Assembly: GCA_009691255.1 (NCBI GenBank)
Contig: SHUT01000007.1
Location: 1-63,619 of the forward strand
Direction: 5' to 3'
Length of the DNA stretch: 63,619 nt
Origin: Ilumatobacteraceae bacterium
Lineage (GTDB): Bacteria > Actinomycetota > Acidimicrobiia > Acidimicrobiales > Ilumatobacteraceae
The translations under genes and the position numbers were made by a program. This document shows, in pieces, positions 9,083 to 17,809 of this stretch (within the stretch, counting starts at the first letter, position 1; each line of letters begins with the position of its first letter). The notes beneath the pieces are model-generated. The model did no database searches and was not told the origin of the DNA. It worked only from the letters and a program-made list of their open reading frames with translations.

Positions 9083-9624
9083 ACGGTGTTTACCGTACCT
9101 GTTGGGGCAGGTGTACGACACAAAAATGTCACGACAGTGCGCCCATATCGGCGCTCCCGCGTGATTTCCCAGCCCTCTGGGGCAACAATGGCCCGGCTTG
9201 CCTCAGCCACCACAATCGGGGCACAGATGCCTGCCAGCAAGCGATCCCACTGCTCAAAGTCATATGGTGGGTCGGCAATGACAATGTCAGCTTCAATTCC
9301 ATGTGCCCCTTGGGTGCTGGCGTCCATAGCCAGCACCGTGCATAGGCCCCCCGCGTCCATCGCCTCGATATTGCGACGAAGCACGCTTAGTGCGGCTCGA
9401 TCGTTTTCTATAAAAGTGCAGTGCGCCGCCCCCCGAGACAACGCCTCGATTCCCATTGCCCCCGTACCAGCAAAAAGGTCCAGGATTTTTGCGTCTCGCA
9501 CTACTCCACTGCTGTTCAGTGCATTGAAAATGGCTTGGCGCACTTTGTCAGTGGTGGGCCGTGTCGCCACGGATTGGGGAGACTCAATTCGTCGTCCTCG
9601 CCAGTCACCAGCAACCACTCTCAT
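9079..9624 (-). CDS. rsmD: 16S rRNA (guanine(966)-N(2))-methyltransferase RsmD
   Basis: SAM-dependent methyltransferase acting on 16S rRNA. 181 residues from ATG 9624, matching the family start MRVVAGDWRGRR. The SAM-binding loop is DLFAGTGAMGIEALSRGA and the catalytic motif is ADPPYDF. The reading frame continues upstream to 9708, but that part would overlap the divergent small zinc-ribbon gene and lacks family similarity. It is coupled to coaD by a 4-base overlap. Confidence 0.93.
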   Translation of the reverse strand: MRVVAGDWRGRRIESPQSVATRPTTDKVRQAIFNALNSSGVVRDAKILDLFAGTGAMGIEALSRGAAHCTFIENDRAALSVLRRNIEAMDAGGLCTVLAMDASTQGAHGIEADIVIADPPYDFEQWDRLLAGICAPIVVAEASRAIVAPEGWEITRERRYGRTVVTFLCRTPAPTGTVNTV

Positions 9625-9642
9625 ACAGAGCAGACTACGTCG

Positions 9643-9843
9643 GTGATTAGTCCCCAAGAGTCCATTATCTGCATCGACTGTGGCGGGCCATGCCATTTGC
9701 TCACCCATCCCCCTGAAGATGGAGTCTGGGAAGTCGATGATGTGGTGTCGTACCGCTGTCGTGACTGTCGCGATATTTGGTATTTACCACTGACCGATGA
9801 AGACACGGACGCTGGCTCGGGTGGAGACATGCCGTCGATCTAG
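9643..9843 (+). CDS. Small zinc-ribbon protein (hypothetical)
   Basis: About 66 residues from a GTG at 9643. Two CxxC pairs (CIDC near the N-terminus and CRDC about 32 residues later) predict a small treble-clef or zinc-ribbon fold; the tail is acidic. It fills the only sizeable gap between recG and rsmD, starting 18 bases from the divergent rsmD start and ending 12 bases from the convergent recG stop. The longer upstream frame (from 9421) lies antisense to rsmD and is not used. No function is recognised. Paired cysteines, composition and genomic fit support a real gene; the start codon is uncertain. Confidence 0.6.
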   Translation: MISPQESIICIDCGGPCHLLTHPPEDGVWEVDDVVSYRCRDCRDIWYLPLTDEDTDAGSGGDMPSI

Positions 9844-9851
9844 ATCTAGAT
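9838..9851. repeat. 14-bp perfect palindrome at a convergent gene boundary
   Basis: ATCTAGATCTAGAT is its own reverse complement and contains the stop codon of the zinc-ribbon gene, 4 bases before the recG stop. There is no T-run, so it is not a standard intrinsic terminator. It could mark a transcription end or a protein site, or be chance in a short AT-rich boundary. Confidence 0.5.
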
Positions 9852-9855
9852 AGTT

Positions 9856-12027
9856 CTAACTCTTGAAGAGGAATTCAATTTCTTCTTCAGTTAGAAGCAA
9901 CTCCAACTCATCGCGCAAGGTGGCGTGCGTTGTCAACAGTGGATCAGCATCAACAATTTCAAAGGCGGCTTCGCGCGCGAGTTCGATCAGATCGCGGTCA
10001 CGACGCAGCGAAGCCAAATTAAGATCACTGCGACCCTTTTGCCTCGTGTCCTTAATTGCTCCTTCTCCGCGCAAGTCGAGATCAATTTCGGCGAGTTCGA
10101 ATCCGTCCGTTGTTGCCACTAGTGCTTCTACGCGCGGACCTGGTTCTTCAGTAGATGTCACCAGATAGCACTCTGATGAGATATCTCCGCGACCAACTCG
10201 TCCGCGTAACTGATGCAACTGTGCAATACCAAAGCGATCGGCATCAAGAACTACCATTGCAGTTGCATTGGGGACATCGACGCCGACTTCAATCACAGTC
10301 GTCGCGACCAAGACATCTATTTCGAGAGCCCGAAATGAATTCATCGTTGCTTCTTTTTCCGAAGACGACATGCGACCATGCAATAAACCGACTCGCACAG
10401 ACTTGAGTTCGCCTTTTTGAAGTTCTTGAAATGTTTTTTCAGCTGAGGCGACTTCTAGTTTTTCGCTTTCATCAATCAGTGGACATACGACATATGCCTG
10501 TTGACGATCAGCAAGACGCAGCCGAATATCGTTCCACATTGCTGTTTCGGCCAAACCGCCGTTGACCCATCGTGTTGCAATGGGCGTGCGGCCTGGCGGG
10601 AGTTCATCAAGAACACTTACATCTAGATCGCCATAGACGGTAAGCGCCGCCGTGCGCGGAATCGGCGTGGCTGTCATTGTCAATACGTCTGGCATAGAAC
10701 CATTGGGGTTGTTGATGGCCTTGTCGCGTAAAGCGGCACGTTGTTCTACGCCGAAACGGTGTTGTTCGTCAATCACGACTACTCCAACGCTCAAAAATAC
10801 AACGGATTCCTGGATAAGTGCATGAGTACCAATCAGGATGTCAACGGTGCCATCGGCTACACCTGCAAGTATCTTGCGTCGTGCTTCGCCTATGACTCGA
10901 CTAGTAAGCAATTCCACACACAACGGACGATCACCAAACAAGTTTGTGTCGTCGGGAATTTGTAGTCCATTAAGTAGTTGTCTGATACTGCTGGCATGTT
11001 GTTCGGCCAATACTTCTGTTGGAGCCATGATTGCTGCTTGATGACCGCCCTGAACAGAGCACAGCATGGCGTGCACTGCAACAATTGTCTTGCCGCTACC
11101 GACATCACCTTGTAGTAATCGATGCATTGGGCACGCCAATGCAAGATCGTCGCTTATCTCTGAAATAACGCGCAGCTGCGCACCTGTTAGCGGGAAAGGC
11201 AATGTGCTTGTAAAACGATCAATCAATGAGCCCGTAACTCGATGCTGGAATCCACGCAATTCGCGTTCAAGTGCACGCTTGCGCGCAACGAGCACCATCT
11301 GCAATCTAAAAACTTCATCAAAGGCCAAACGCCGGCGCGCTGCATCGCGAGCGACGAATGACTCGGGCATATGAATATCTCGAAAAGCGGTGCTGCGTCC
11401 GACTAGACCAAGGCGCTTAATCACGGTCTGGGGAAGTGTTTCGGCAAATCCGCGAGCAACACATCGATTGAGTGATTCTTCGACCCATGCCGCGATGTGC
11501 CAAGTAAAAATGCGCACCTTCTCGCTTTGGGCATAAATCGGCACGATCTTGCCAGTGCGATCACCTATCAAGTCAACTATTGGGTTCGTCATTTGCAAAT
11601 ATCCGTTGCGCATTTCTGGTTTTCCGAACACTGAAACTTGCATCCCTGTCTCAAGTTGCTTGGCACGCCATGGTTGATTAAAAAATGTCACAGAGAGTTT
11701 GCCAGAGCCGTCTCCGGTGCTGACATTCACCATCATTTTTCTACTCTTAGTTCGAAAGCTACGCACATTAATTATTTTGACAAGCACCAAAGAATCAACA
11801 CCCAACACAATGTCTGAAATACGTGCCTCGTTCGTACGGTCAATCCAACGACGTGGATATGTCTGTATCAGGTCTAATACCGAAATGATGCCGAGCGTCT
11901 CAAGAGCAGCTTTTCGCTTATCGCCTACGTCCTTGAGCACTTCGACCCCAAGATTCTTGAGATCACCAAGCGTTAGAGGCTGTGTACTACTCAACACCAA
12001 ATAAATACGGGTAGAGCGGCTGGTCAC
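9856..12027 (-). CDS. recG: ATP-dependent DNA helicase RecG
   Basis: Branch-migrating helicase that remodels stalled forks and Holliday junctions. 723 residues. An N-terminal wedge/OB domain (to about 250) precedes the helicase core with Walker A GDVGSGKT, the DEQHRFG box in place of a plain DEAD box, MTATPIPRT (motif III) and a C-terminal helicase half with QLRGRVGRG. The start is uncertain: GTG at 12027 gives the full frame and overlaps the upstream DAK2 gene by 41 bases; GTG at 11997 would shorten it by 10 residues. The DAK2-recG order is typical of Firmicutes and Actinobacteria. Confidence 0.95.
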   Translation of the reverse strand: MTSRSTRIYLVLSSTQPLTLGDLKNLGVEVLKDVGDKRKAALETLGIISVLDLIQTYPRRWIDRTNEARISDIVLGVDSLVLVKIINVRSFRTKSRKMMVNVSTGDGSGKLSVTFFNQPWRAKQLETGMQVSVFGKPEMRNGYLQMTNPIVDLIGDRTGKIVPIYAQSEKVRIFTWHIAAWVEESLNRCVARGFAETLPQTVIKRLGLVGRSTAFRDIHMPESFVARDAARRRLAFDEVFRLQMVLVARKRALERELRGFQHRVTGSLIDRFTSTLPFPLTGAQLRVISEISDDLALACPMHRLLQGDVGSGKTIVAVHAMLCSVQGGHQAAIMAPTEVLAEQHASSIRQLLNGLQIPDDTNLFGDRPLCVELLTSRVIGEARRKILAGVADGTVDILIGTHALIQESVVFLSVGVVVIDEQHRFGVEQRAALRDKAINNPNGSMPDVLTMTATPIPRTAALTVYGDLDVSVLDELPPGRTPIATRWVNGGLAETAMWNDIRLRLADRQQAYVVCPLIDESEKLEVASAEKTFQELQKGELKSVRVGLLHGRMSSSEKEATMNSFRALEIDVLVATTVIEVGVDVPNATAMVVLDADRFGIAQLHQLRGRVGRGDISSECYLVTSTEEPGPRVEALVATTDGFELAEIDLDLRGEGAIKDTRQKGRSDLNLASLRRDRDLIELAREAAFEIVDADPLLTTHATLRDELELLLTEEEIEFLFKS

Positions 12028-13708
12028 CGTGATGCACTTCTACTGTGATGCCGGGATAATGCTGTGAGACCCATGCCGTGATGTGATCAGAATTCGTTGT
12101 AGTTGCATCGACGCCCGTGATGATGGTGAGCAACTCACCGCCGTCAGAAATAAGTTGCTCTAGCAGGGTCGTCGCTGCACCCGTTAATGAACCACTCACT
12201 GCCACTATGCCGTCACCGCGCACGAGGCCAATCCAATCCCCCACTCTCACTGCGCCGATGTCACTTGACGCATCGCGCACTGCTTGGGTAATTTCGCCCG
12301 TTACCACCGAGCCTGCAGCACTTTTCATATTGCGGGCATTTGTCTCTGCTGACACCTCGGGGTCATAAGACACCAGCGCAGCAAGCGCCTCTGGCATCGA
12401 ACACGTAGGAACCACCCGAACATCTTTGGTTGTTAATGCATCGATTTGATTTGCGACTGGAATAATATTTTTATTATTTGGCAAGATCACAACTTGTGTC
12501 GCGTTCATGTGCTCAACAGCATCTAGAAGTTCTTGAGTTGATGGATTCAGCGTTTGTCCACCAGTGACAACGCCTTGCACTCCGAGCTGTCCAAATAATT
12601 CAGCCAGTCCGTCTCCGCTTGCAATAGCCACCACCGCGCACGTGACTGGTGGGAGCGCACTGTGGTGATGGTGCTTATGCGTAACCCCACCGATTGTCGC
12701 CTCGCGTGCCTCATGTTCTTCGGCGACTTCTTCAAAAAGATCTGTTACTCGAATCTCATGTGGTCGACCTCCCAAAACCAATGGAACTTCAATGGCTGCT
12801 CCGATGTCGTTGGTGTGAACATGACAGTTGTACAGACCCTCGCCACCTACAACAACAATCGAATCGCCGATCTCGCCCCACGCCAGTTTGAAATCTCGGC
12901 ACTTGGCATCGTCGAGATCAAGAAAAAACATAACTTCGTATCGCAACTCACTCACGTCAATCTCGCCATTAGATGACGCGCGATGTGTAATGCGCTCTAA
13001 TTGCTCGGCAGTTGGTCCGTCAATGTCTTCTGGTTCAGGAAGTGGTTCGCCGTCAACAACATGAATCACCGAATCGAGTAACAACAAAAATCCAGCACCA
13101 CCAGCATCAACAACGCCAGCCTCTTTGAGGACTGGTAGTTGTTCGGGTGTGTTGGCCAATGCAAGTCGCCCAGCGACACGAGCAGTGCGCAACATGGCTG
13201 ACAATGTGGCACCTTGAAGCGCCGCCTTAGCGGCTGCATCGGCTGACTCGCGAACAACTGTAAGGATTGTTCCTTCAATCGGCTTGAGAACTGCTTCGTA
13301 TGCCGCGCTAGATGCCTTCTTCAATGCGTCAGCAACATTGGTCGCCGACGCACGTTGTTCTTGCACCTCTGCAAGAGTTGATGCCAAGCCACGCAGAATT
13401 TGACTCAAGATGACTCCGCTGTTGCCGCGCGCTCCCATGAGTGAGCCGTGACTGATGGCACGACAGGTTGACTCCATTCCACGGTCTGCCGTTTCTAGTT
13501 CGGCCACGACGGCATCGAGTGTTCGTGCCATATTTGTACCAGTATCGCCATCGGGCACGGGGTAAACATTGAGCCGATTGATGCCTTCGGCGTGCGCCTT
13601 CATTGTGTCGCGAAAGGCAATGACGGTCTGGCGCAGGTCGTCGGCCCCCAATTGCTCTAGAACTGGCACATCGTCATCGTATCTAGTCGCGGGTTGGGGT
13701 CGCTTCAT
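11987..13708 (-). CDS. DAK2-domain protein, FakA-type fatty acid kinase subunit
   Basis: Probable ATP-binding subunit of fatty acid kinase, which with a DegV-type FakB phosphorylates fatty acids to acyl-phosphate; FakB is not in the window. 573 residues: an N-terminal DAK2 domain with the nucleotide and metal motifs NVYPVPDGDTGTNM and GARGNSGVILSQ, a middle domain with the family's CHVHTND motif, and a C-terminal domain with VILPNNKNI. A His-rich run (THKHHHH) lies in the linker after the middle domain. Start ATG 13708. The gene heads the recG run and is functionally tied to plsX further down. Confidence 0.88.
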   Translation of the reverse strand: MKRPQPATRYDDDVPVLEQLGADDLRQTVIAFRDTMKAHAEGINRLNVYPVPDGDTGTNMARTLDAVVAELETADRGMESTCRAISHGSLMGARGNSGVILSQILRGLASTLAEVQEQRASATNVADALKKASSAAYEAVLKPIEGTILTVVRESADAAAKAALQGATLSAMLRTARVAGRLALANTPEQLPVLKEAGVVDAGGAGFLLLLDSVIHVVDGEPLPEPEDIDGPTAEQLERITHRASSNGEIDVSELRYEVMFFLDLDDAKCRDFKLAWGEIGDSIVVVGGEGLYNCHVHTNDIGAAIEVPLVLGGRPHEIRVTDLFEEVAEEHEAREATIGGVTHKHHHHSALPPVTCAVVAIASGDGLAELFGQLGVQGVVTGGQTLNPSTQELLDAVEHMNATQVVILPNNKNIIPVANQIDALTTKDVRVVPTCSMPEALAALVSYDPEVSAETNARNMKSAAGSVVTGEITQAVRDASSDIGAVRVGDWIGLVRGDGIVAVSGSLTGAATTLLEQLISDGGELLTIITGVDATTTNSDHITAWVSQHYPGITVEVHHGDQPLYPYLFGVE

Positions 13709-13798
13709 GTTGGCTGGTAGTTTTGTAGGACGCCTGGGGCGCCAACTGGCACCTCCGACAAGTTTTCACTATTCAAATCGACAAAGTTAGGTATCACT

Positions 13799-13993
13799 AT
13801 GGCTGCAGTATGCGAAGTTTGTGGCAAAGGCCCTTCATGGGGCATGTCAGTATCGCACTCCCACGTGCGCACGAAGCGCCGCTGGAATCCCAATATTCAA
13901 CGCGTGCGCGCCATCGTCAAGGGAACACCTAAGCGTTTGTATGTGTGCACTGCATGCATTAAGTCCGGCAAAGTCGTCAAGTCCGGTCGATAA
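13799..13993 (+). CDS. rpmB: 50S ribosomal protein L28
   Basis: 64-residue ribosomal protein. CEVCGKGP near the N-terminus and CTACIKSG near the C-terminus form the zinc-binding C+ type, with the L28 core [14 protein letters not shown] between them. Start ATG 13799 with a weak TTAGG upstream. Transcribed divergently from the DAK2 gene across a 90-base gap that presumably holds promoters in both directions, and followed 5 bases later by the cold-shock-like gene. Confidence 0.96.
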   Translation: MAAVCEVCGKGPSWGMSVSHSHVRTKRRWNPNIQRVRAIVKGTPKRLYVCTACIKSGKVVKSGR

Positions 13994-13998
13994 TCGCA

Positions 13999-14220
13999 AT
14001 GCAAGGTGTGATCAAGGCCTATGACCCAGCAAGTGGCAATGGCGTGGTCATGCGAGATACAGATCTCTCAGAGTACGAACTTGCTGCCAATGCACTAGAA
14101 GGTTCTATCTTTCGCATGTTGCGACAGGGCCAGCGAGTCGTCTTTGATCTTGATTCATCTGGTCACGCCACGACATTGCGTCTTGGATCCGAGATAGACA
14201 TGGCTACACCTGGTTCTTGA
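13999..14220 (+). CDS. Small OB-fold, cold-shock-like protein
   Basis: 73 residues. [15 protein letters not shown] resembles the first strands of cold-shock domains (GTVKWFNxxKGFGFI pattern), and [20 protein letters not shown] resembles the last strands. The aromatic RNP1/RNP2 residues of classical CspA are mostly absent, so single-stranded nucleic acid binding is plausible but unproven. Starts 5 bases after rpmB, suggesting co-transcription with a ribosomal gene. Confidence 0.7.
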   Translation: MQGVIKAYDPASGNGVVMRDTDLSEYELAANALEGSIFRMLRQGQRVVFDLDSSGHATTLRLGSEIDMATPGS

Positions 14221-14275
14221 ACAATTCTTTTTTGACATTCTCACTACACCCCCTTCCCCACACTCTGAGGTTCAC

Positions 14276-16069
14276 ATGAGCGCAACAACAACAAATTCAC
14301 GACTACAGAAATGGGTAAATGATTGGGCTGCCATCCTGGAGCCCACCGACATCTACTGGTGTGACGGTTCGGCCCAGGAGTACGAACGCTTGTGCGGCGA
14401 ACTTGTGGCTACCGGAACTTTTACAAAACTTGACGAAGCAAAGCGCCCCAACAGTTATTGGGCACATAGCGATCCAGGCGATGTTGCTCGTGTCGAAGAC
14501 CGCACATACATTTGTTCAGCCAAAAAAGAAGACGCTGGCCCCACAAATAACTGGCGTGAACCAGCAGAAATGCGTGCCGAACTCACGGCGCTTTACACCG
14601 GCTCAATGAAAGGACGCACAATGTATGTCGTTCCTTTCTCGATGGGACCTCTTGGATCTCCGATTGCCCACATCGGAGTGCAACTTACCGACTCTGCCTA
14701 TGTTGCAGTCAACATGCGCATTATGACGCGTATGGGACAAGGTGCACTTGATGTACTTGCCAACAACGACTGGGTGCCGTGCTTACATTCTGTCGGAAGT
14801 CCTCTTCAACCAGGACAAGCAGATTCATCGTGGCCGTGCAATCCAGACAATAAGTACATTGTGCACTTTCCTGACACTCGCGAGATTTGGAGCTACGGCT
14901 CCGGATACGGCGGCAACGCATTGCTCGGCAAAAAGTGCTTTGCATTGCGCATTGCTTCTGTAATGGCGCGTGACAACGGCTGGCTTGCCGAGCACATGTT
15001 GATTCTTAAACTCACAAACCCACAGGGCGAATTCAAATATATTGCAGCGGCATTTCCGTCTGCTTGCGGCAAGACAAACTTGGCGATGTTGGTTCCCACA
15101 ATTGCGGGCTGGAAAGCCGAGACAATCGGCGATGACATTTGCTGGATGAAGTTTGGTGCAGACGGGCGCCTCCACGCCATCAACCCTGAGGCCGGATTCT
15201 TTGGAGTCGCACCTGGAACGGGCTATGACACCAATGCCAATGCAATGGAAACACTCTGGGGAAACAGCATTTATACCAATACAGCCCTAACGCCCGATGG
15301 TGACGTGTGGTGGGAAGGAATGAGCGACACTGCGCCAGCACACGCTACCGACTGGAAAGGAAATGCTTGGACTCCCCAAACCCAGACTCCTGCGGCTCAT
15401 CCCAATGCACGGTTTACAGCTCCTGCCAATCAGTGTCCTTCGATTGCTCCTGAGTGGCAAGATCCTGCTGGTGTTCCGATTTCGGCAATTTTGTTTGGTG
15501 GTCGACGTCGCACAACAGTGCCCCTCGTGACTCAAGCGTTTGACTGGCAACACGGAGTCTTTCTGGGCTCAATCATGGCCTCAGAGACAACTGCTGCTCA
15601 AGCTGGTGCTGTTGGCAACTTGCGCTTTGACCCGATGGCAATGTTGCCATTTTGCGGATACAACATGGGCGATTACTTTAAGCACTGGCTCGAAGTCGGA
15701 ACTAAAACAACTGCCGAGAACTTGCCACAAATCTTTTTTGTCAACTGGTTCCGACGTGACGAAGATGGTCGCTTCTTGTGGCCCGGATACGGCGAAAACA
15801 GTCGCGTTCTGAAATGGATCTTTGAGCGTATCACGGGCACTGCTAGAGCCACTAAGACCGCGATTGGCCATTTGCCGCTCACGACTGACATTGATACGAG
15901 TGGTCTTGCCGTTGATGCAGCAGATCTTGACGCACTCTTGTCGGTAGACATTGAAGGATGGAAAAATGCGCTTCCCCAAATTCGCGATCACTATGCAAGT
16001 TTTGGATCAACTCTGCCGGCGCAACTCAGTTCATCTCTTAAAGAACTCGAAACCTCACTCAACGCGTGA
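14276..16069 (+). CDS. pckG: Phosphoenolpyruvate carboxykinase (GTP)
   Basis: Converts oxaloacetate plus GTP to phosphoenolpyruvate and CO2, linking the TCA cycle to gluconeogenesis, or running anaplerotically. 597 residues, the GTP-type length. It shows the PEPCK P-loop FPSACGKTN with the reactive cysteine, the substrate loop around [11 protein letters not shown], and [11 protein letters not shown] near 405. A GAGG Shine-Dalgarno precedes ATG 14276. It ends 8 bases before the convergent membrane-protein gene. Confidence 0.96.
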   Translation: MSATTTNSRLQKWVNDWAAILEPTDIYWCDGSAQEYERLCGELVATGTFTKLDEAKRPNSYWAHSDPGDVARVEDRTYICSAKKEDAGPTNNWREPAEMRAELTALYTGSMKGRTMYVVPFSMGPLGSPIAHIGVQLTDSAYVAVNMRIMTRMGQGALDVLANNDWVPCLHSVGSPLQPGQADSSWPCNPDNKYIVHFPDTREIWSYGSGYGGNALLGKKCFALRIASVMARDNGWLAEHMLILKLTNPQGEFKYIAAAFPSACGKTNLAMLVPTIAGWKAETIGDDICWMKFGADGRLHAINPEAGFFGVAPGTGYDTNANAMETLWGNSIYTNTALTPDGDVWWEGMSDTAPAHATDWKGNAWTPQTQTPAAHPNARFTAPANQCPSIAPEWQDPAGVPISAILFGGRRRTTVPLVTQAFDWQHGVFLGSIMASETTAAQAGAVGNLRFDPMAMLPFCGYNMGDYFKHWLEVGTKTTAENLPQIFFVNWFRRDEDGRFLWPGYGENSRVLKWIFERITGTARATKTAIGHLPLTTDIDTSGLAVDAADLDALLSVDIEGWKNALPQIRDHYASFGSTLPAQLSSSLKELETSLNA

Positions 16070-16077
16070 GCGCGTAA

Positions 16078-16446
16078 TCAGCCCACAAGCATCGCGCGGA
16101 TTGATAGCCCCATCAGGAACAATCCACCAAAGCCGTACAACAAATAAACCTTTTTCTTGAGTTGTGCTCTGTAGGAATACACGATGGCAACGGTGATGAT
16201 TGCAACAAAGCCATAAAAAGCATGAAACTGCGGAAACTCCAACTTGTTGTGATTGACCAAGGCCACGCCCATAGCAACTTGCACGAATATCGCCACTTCG
16301 ACGGCGGCAGTAAACCACCACAGAGCACGACTGCGCAGTAAAGGCCACTTGTGCGCGCTTAGCGCCCATATTCCGGCCAGGGCATTGCCAAAAATTACAA
16401 CCCAGGCCCACGACTTGTGGAGATCAAGAAGCATCAGACTAAGCAT
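16078..16446 (-). CDS. Four-helix membrane protein, possible heme protein
   Basis: 122 residues with four hydrophobic segments (about 11-29, 41-61, 77-92 and 100-118). Histidines lie near helix ends (His10, His32, His66, His75). The motif RALWWF also occurs in the urate-oxidase-domain-like membrane protein encoded at 30,983-31,750, which hints at a shared fold, possibly a heme-b membrane domain. No family name can be given. It is the last gene of a five-gene minus-strand run and starts 9 bases after the histidine phosphatase stop. Confidence 0.65.
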   Translation of the reverse strand: MLSLMLLDLHKSWAWVVIFGNALAGIWALSAHKWPLLRSRALWWFTAAVEVAIFVQVAMGVALVNHNKLEFPQFHAFYGFVAIITVAIVYSYRAQLKKKVYLLYGFGGLFLMGLSIRAMLVG

Positions 16447-16455
16447 CGTGACAAT

Positions 16456-17010
16456 CTACCGAATCAAAGTGTCTGCTTCGGCGCCATAACCAACGAGCGA
16501 CAAGCGACCATCATCACTTCTGGCAAGCGTGGTTATTGAGCAATTATCAAAACTTCGAATCAGGACCCGATCGTCTCCCAAGATTGACCCGACAACGGCG
16601 TTAATGGCAATGAAATGACTAAACACCACTGTATCGGCGGTACACGTTGACAAAAAAGCAACCATGTCATCTCGATACGAGATGTATCGCTGACCCAATT
16701 CAGTCCATGTCTGAGTCATCGCGGCTCGCAACCATGTGACGCGATCTTTGATCTCAACACCCTCTGGAGAAAGAATCTCAGCCACGCGCTGCTCGATCGT
16801 GATGCTCTTGTTCCAGAGTGCAGCGAGTGGTGCCGCAGTTTCTTGGCATCGCTGGAGCGGACTCGAAACGATGTTTGCAGGCGCGTATTTGGCCAAAGCA
16901 AGGCTTGCTTGTTCGGCTTGAGTGCGACCTAATTGGTCAAGACTCGGATTGGGGTCAACATCCCAACCAGCAGCAGCGCGACCATGTCGAACTAAGTACA
17001 ACTTACTCAT
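16456..17010 (-). CDS. Histidine phosphatase superfamily protein (SixA/phosphoglycerate-mutase-like)
   Basis: 184 residues. N-terminal LVRHGRA supplies the catalytic histidine (His9) and arginine; SPLQRCQETA is the second conserved arginine block; SHFIAIN near residue 130 carries the second active-site histidine. The small-molecule or protein substrate cannot be read from sequence. Its ATG overlaps the stop of the PIG-L deacetylase gene by 4 bases, so the two are translationally coupled. Confidence 0.88.
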   Translation of the reverse strand: MSKLYLVRHGRAAAGWDVDPNPSLDQLGRTQAEQASLALAKYAPANIVSSPLQRCQETAAPLAALWNKSITIEQRVAEILSPEGVEIKDRVTWLRAAMTQTWTELGQRYISYRDDMVAFLSTCTADTVVFSHFIAINAVVGSILGDDRVLIRSFDNCSITTLARSDDGRLSLVGYGAEADTLIR

Positions 17011-17807
17011 TCAAAGATCCATCCATCACGCAGTGGATCGTTGCTGGTTGGGTCAATAAACCACTCAGTTCCAAAGGCCATTGCAAATTGTTCTTCATCC
17101 ATCTTCAAAAAAAATCCAGAGTCGCCAAGTTGGCTTGCATGACACGCCATTGCCGCTCTCTTTTTTGCCGAGTATCGCATCACATCAACCCGCAGATTGA
17201 TCTCGTCTTCTGTACTACCCATCGGGTTTCCATCGTCTGCGGGACCATCTGGATCAAAGCCTTCATCATCAGTATTAAATGCGCCCATCTTGCGCGCATA
17301 GTCCATGAGTGCGCGCATGCGGTCACGATTCATTGTTCCTTCTAAAACACGCACCCCTGCTACTAGGTCGGCAGCACGATGCCCAACACGATGAACTTGG
17401 ATGTGGTCTGGATGACCGTAGCCGCCGTGCCAGTCATAGGTAGTGAGCAGATCTACGTTTTCTGATCGCAATATTTGGGCGAGTTTTTGGGCGGCTTCGT
17501 CAATCGGTGCGTTCATAAACGCATCACTATGAAAATTCTGCTGCCAACCAGTCATTCCGCTATCGGCATAACCAAGCCAAAGAACGGTGTCGATTCCGAG
17601 CACCGCTGCGGATGCTGCGGTTTCCTTTTTGCGGCGATCTATTAAAGTTTCACCATCGGCTAGATCGACAGGAGTTTCTCCGTGATCGCCGTTTGTCGCC
17701 ACTACTAGTACAACACGATGTCCTTGCTCCGCTGCGCGGGCGATTGTGCCACCAGTGCCAATGCACTCATCATCGGGGTGTGCATGAAAACATAAGAGAG
17801 TTGACAT
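17007..17807 (-). CDS. PIG-L/LmbE family N-deacetylase
   Basis: Zinc-dependent deacetylase fold. It shows HAHPDDE near the N-terminus (metal ligands and catalytic Asp) and HPDHIQVHRVG, giving the third ligand region. 266 residues. Family members deacetylate GlcNAc-type substrates or act in mycothiol metabolism (MshB, Mca); which applies here is open. Close spacing to an AMACR gene (2 bases) and overlap with a phosphatase indicate an operon. The C-terminal half, about 100 residues, is less conserved. Confidence 0.86.
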   Translation of the reverse strand: MSTLLCFHAHPDDECIGTGGTIARAAEQGHRVVLVVATNGDHGETPVDLADGETLIDRRKKETAASAAVLGIDTVLWLGYADSGMTGWQQNFHSDAFMNAPIDEAAQKLAQILRSENVDLLTTYDWHGGYGHPDHIQVHRVGHRAADLVAGVRVLEGTMNRDRMRALMDYARKMGAFNTDDEGFDPDGPADDGNPMGSTEDEINLRVDVMRYSAKKRAAMACHASQLGDSGFFLKMDEEQFAMAFGTEWFIDPTSNDPLRDGWIFE

Positions 17808-17809
17808 TT

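Noticed and set aside
9421-9642. Upstream extension of the zinc-ribbon frame
   Set aside because: It lies antisense to rsmD and its translation is not protein-like; the gene is taken from GTG 9643.
14232-14260. TTGACA upstream of pckG as a possible -35 box
   Set aside because: No acceptable -10 element follows at 16-18 bases; the region is C-rich.
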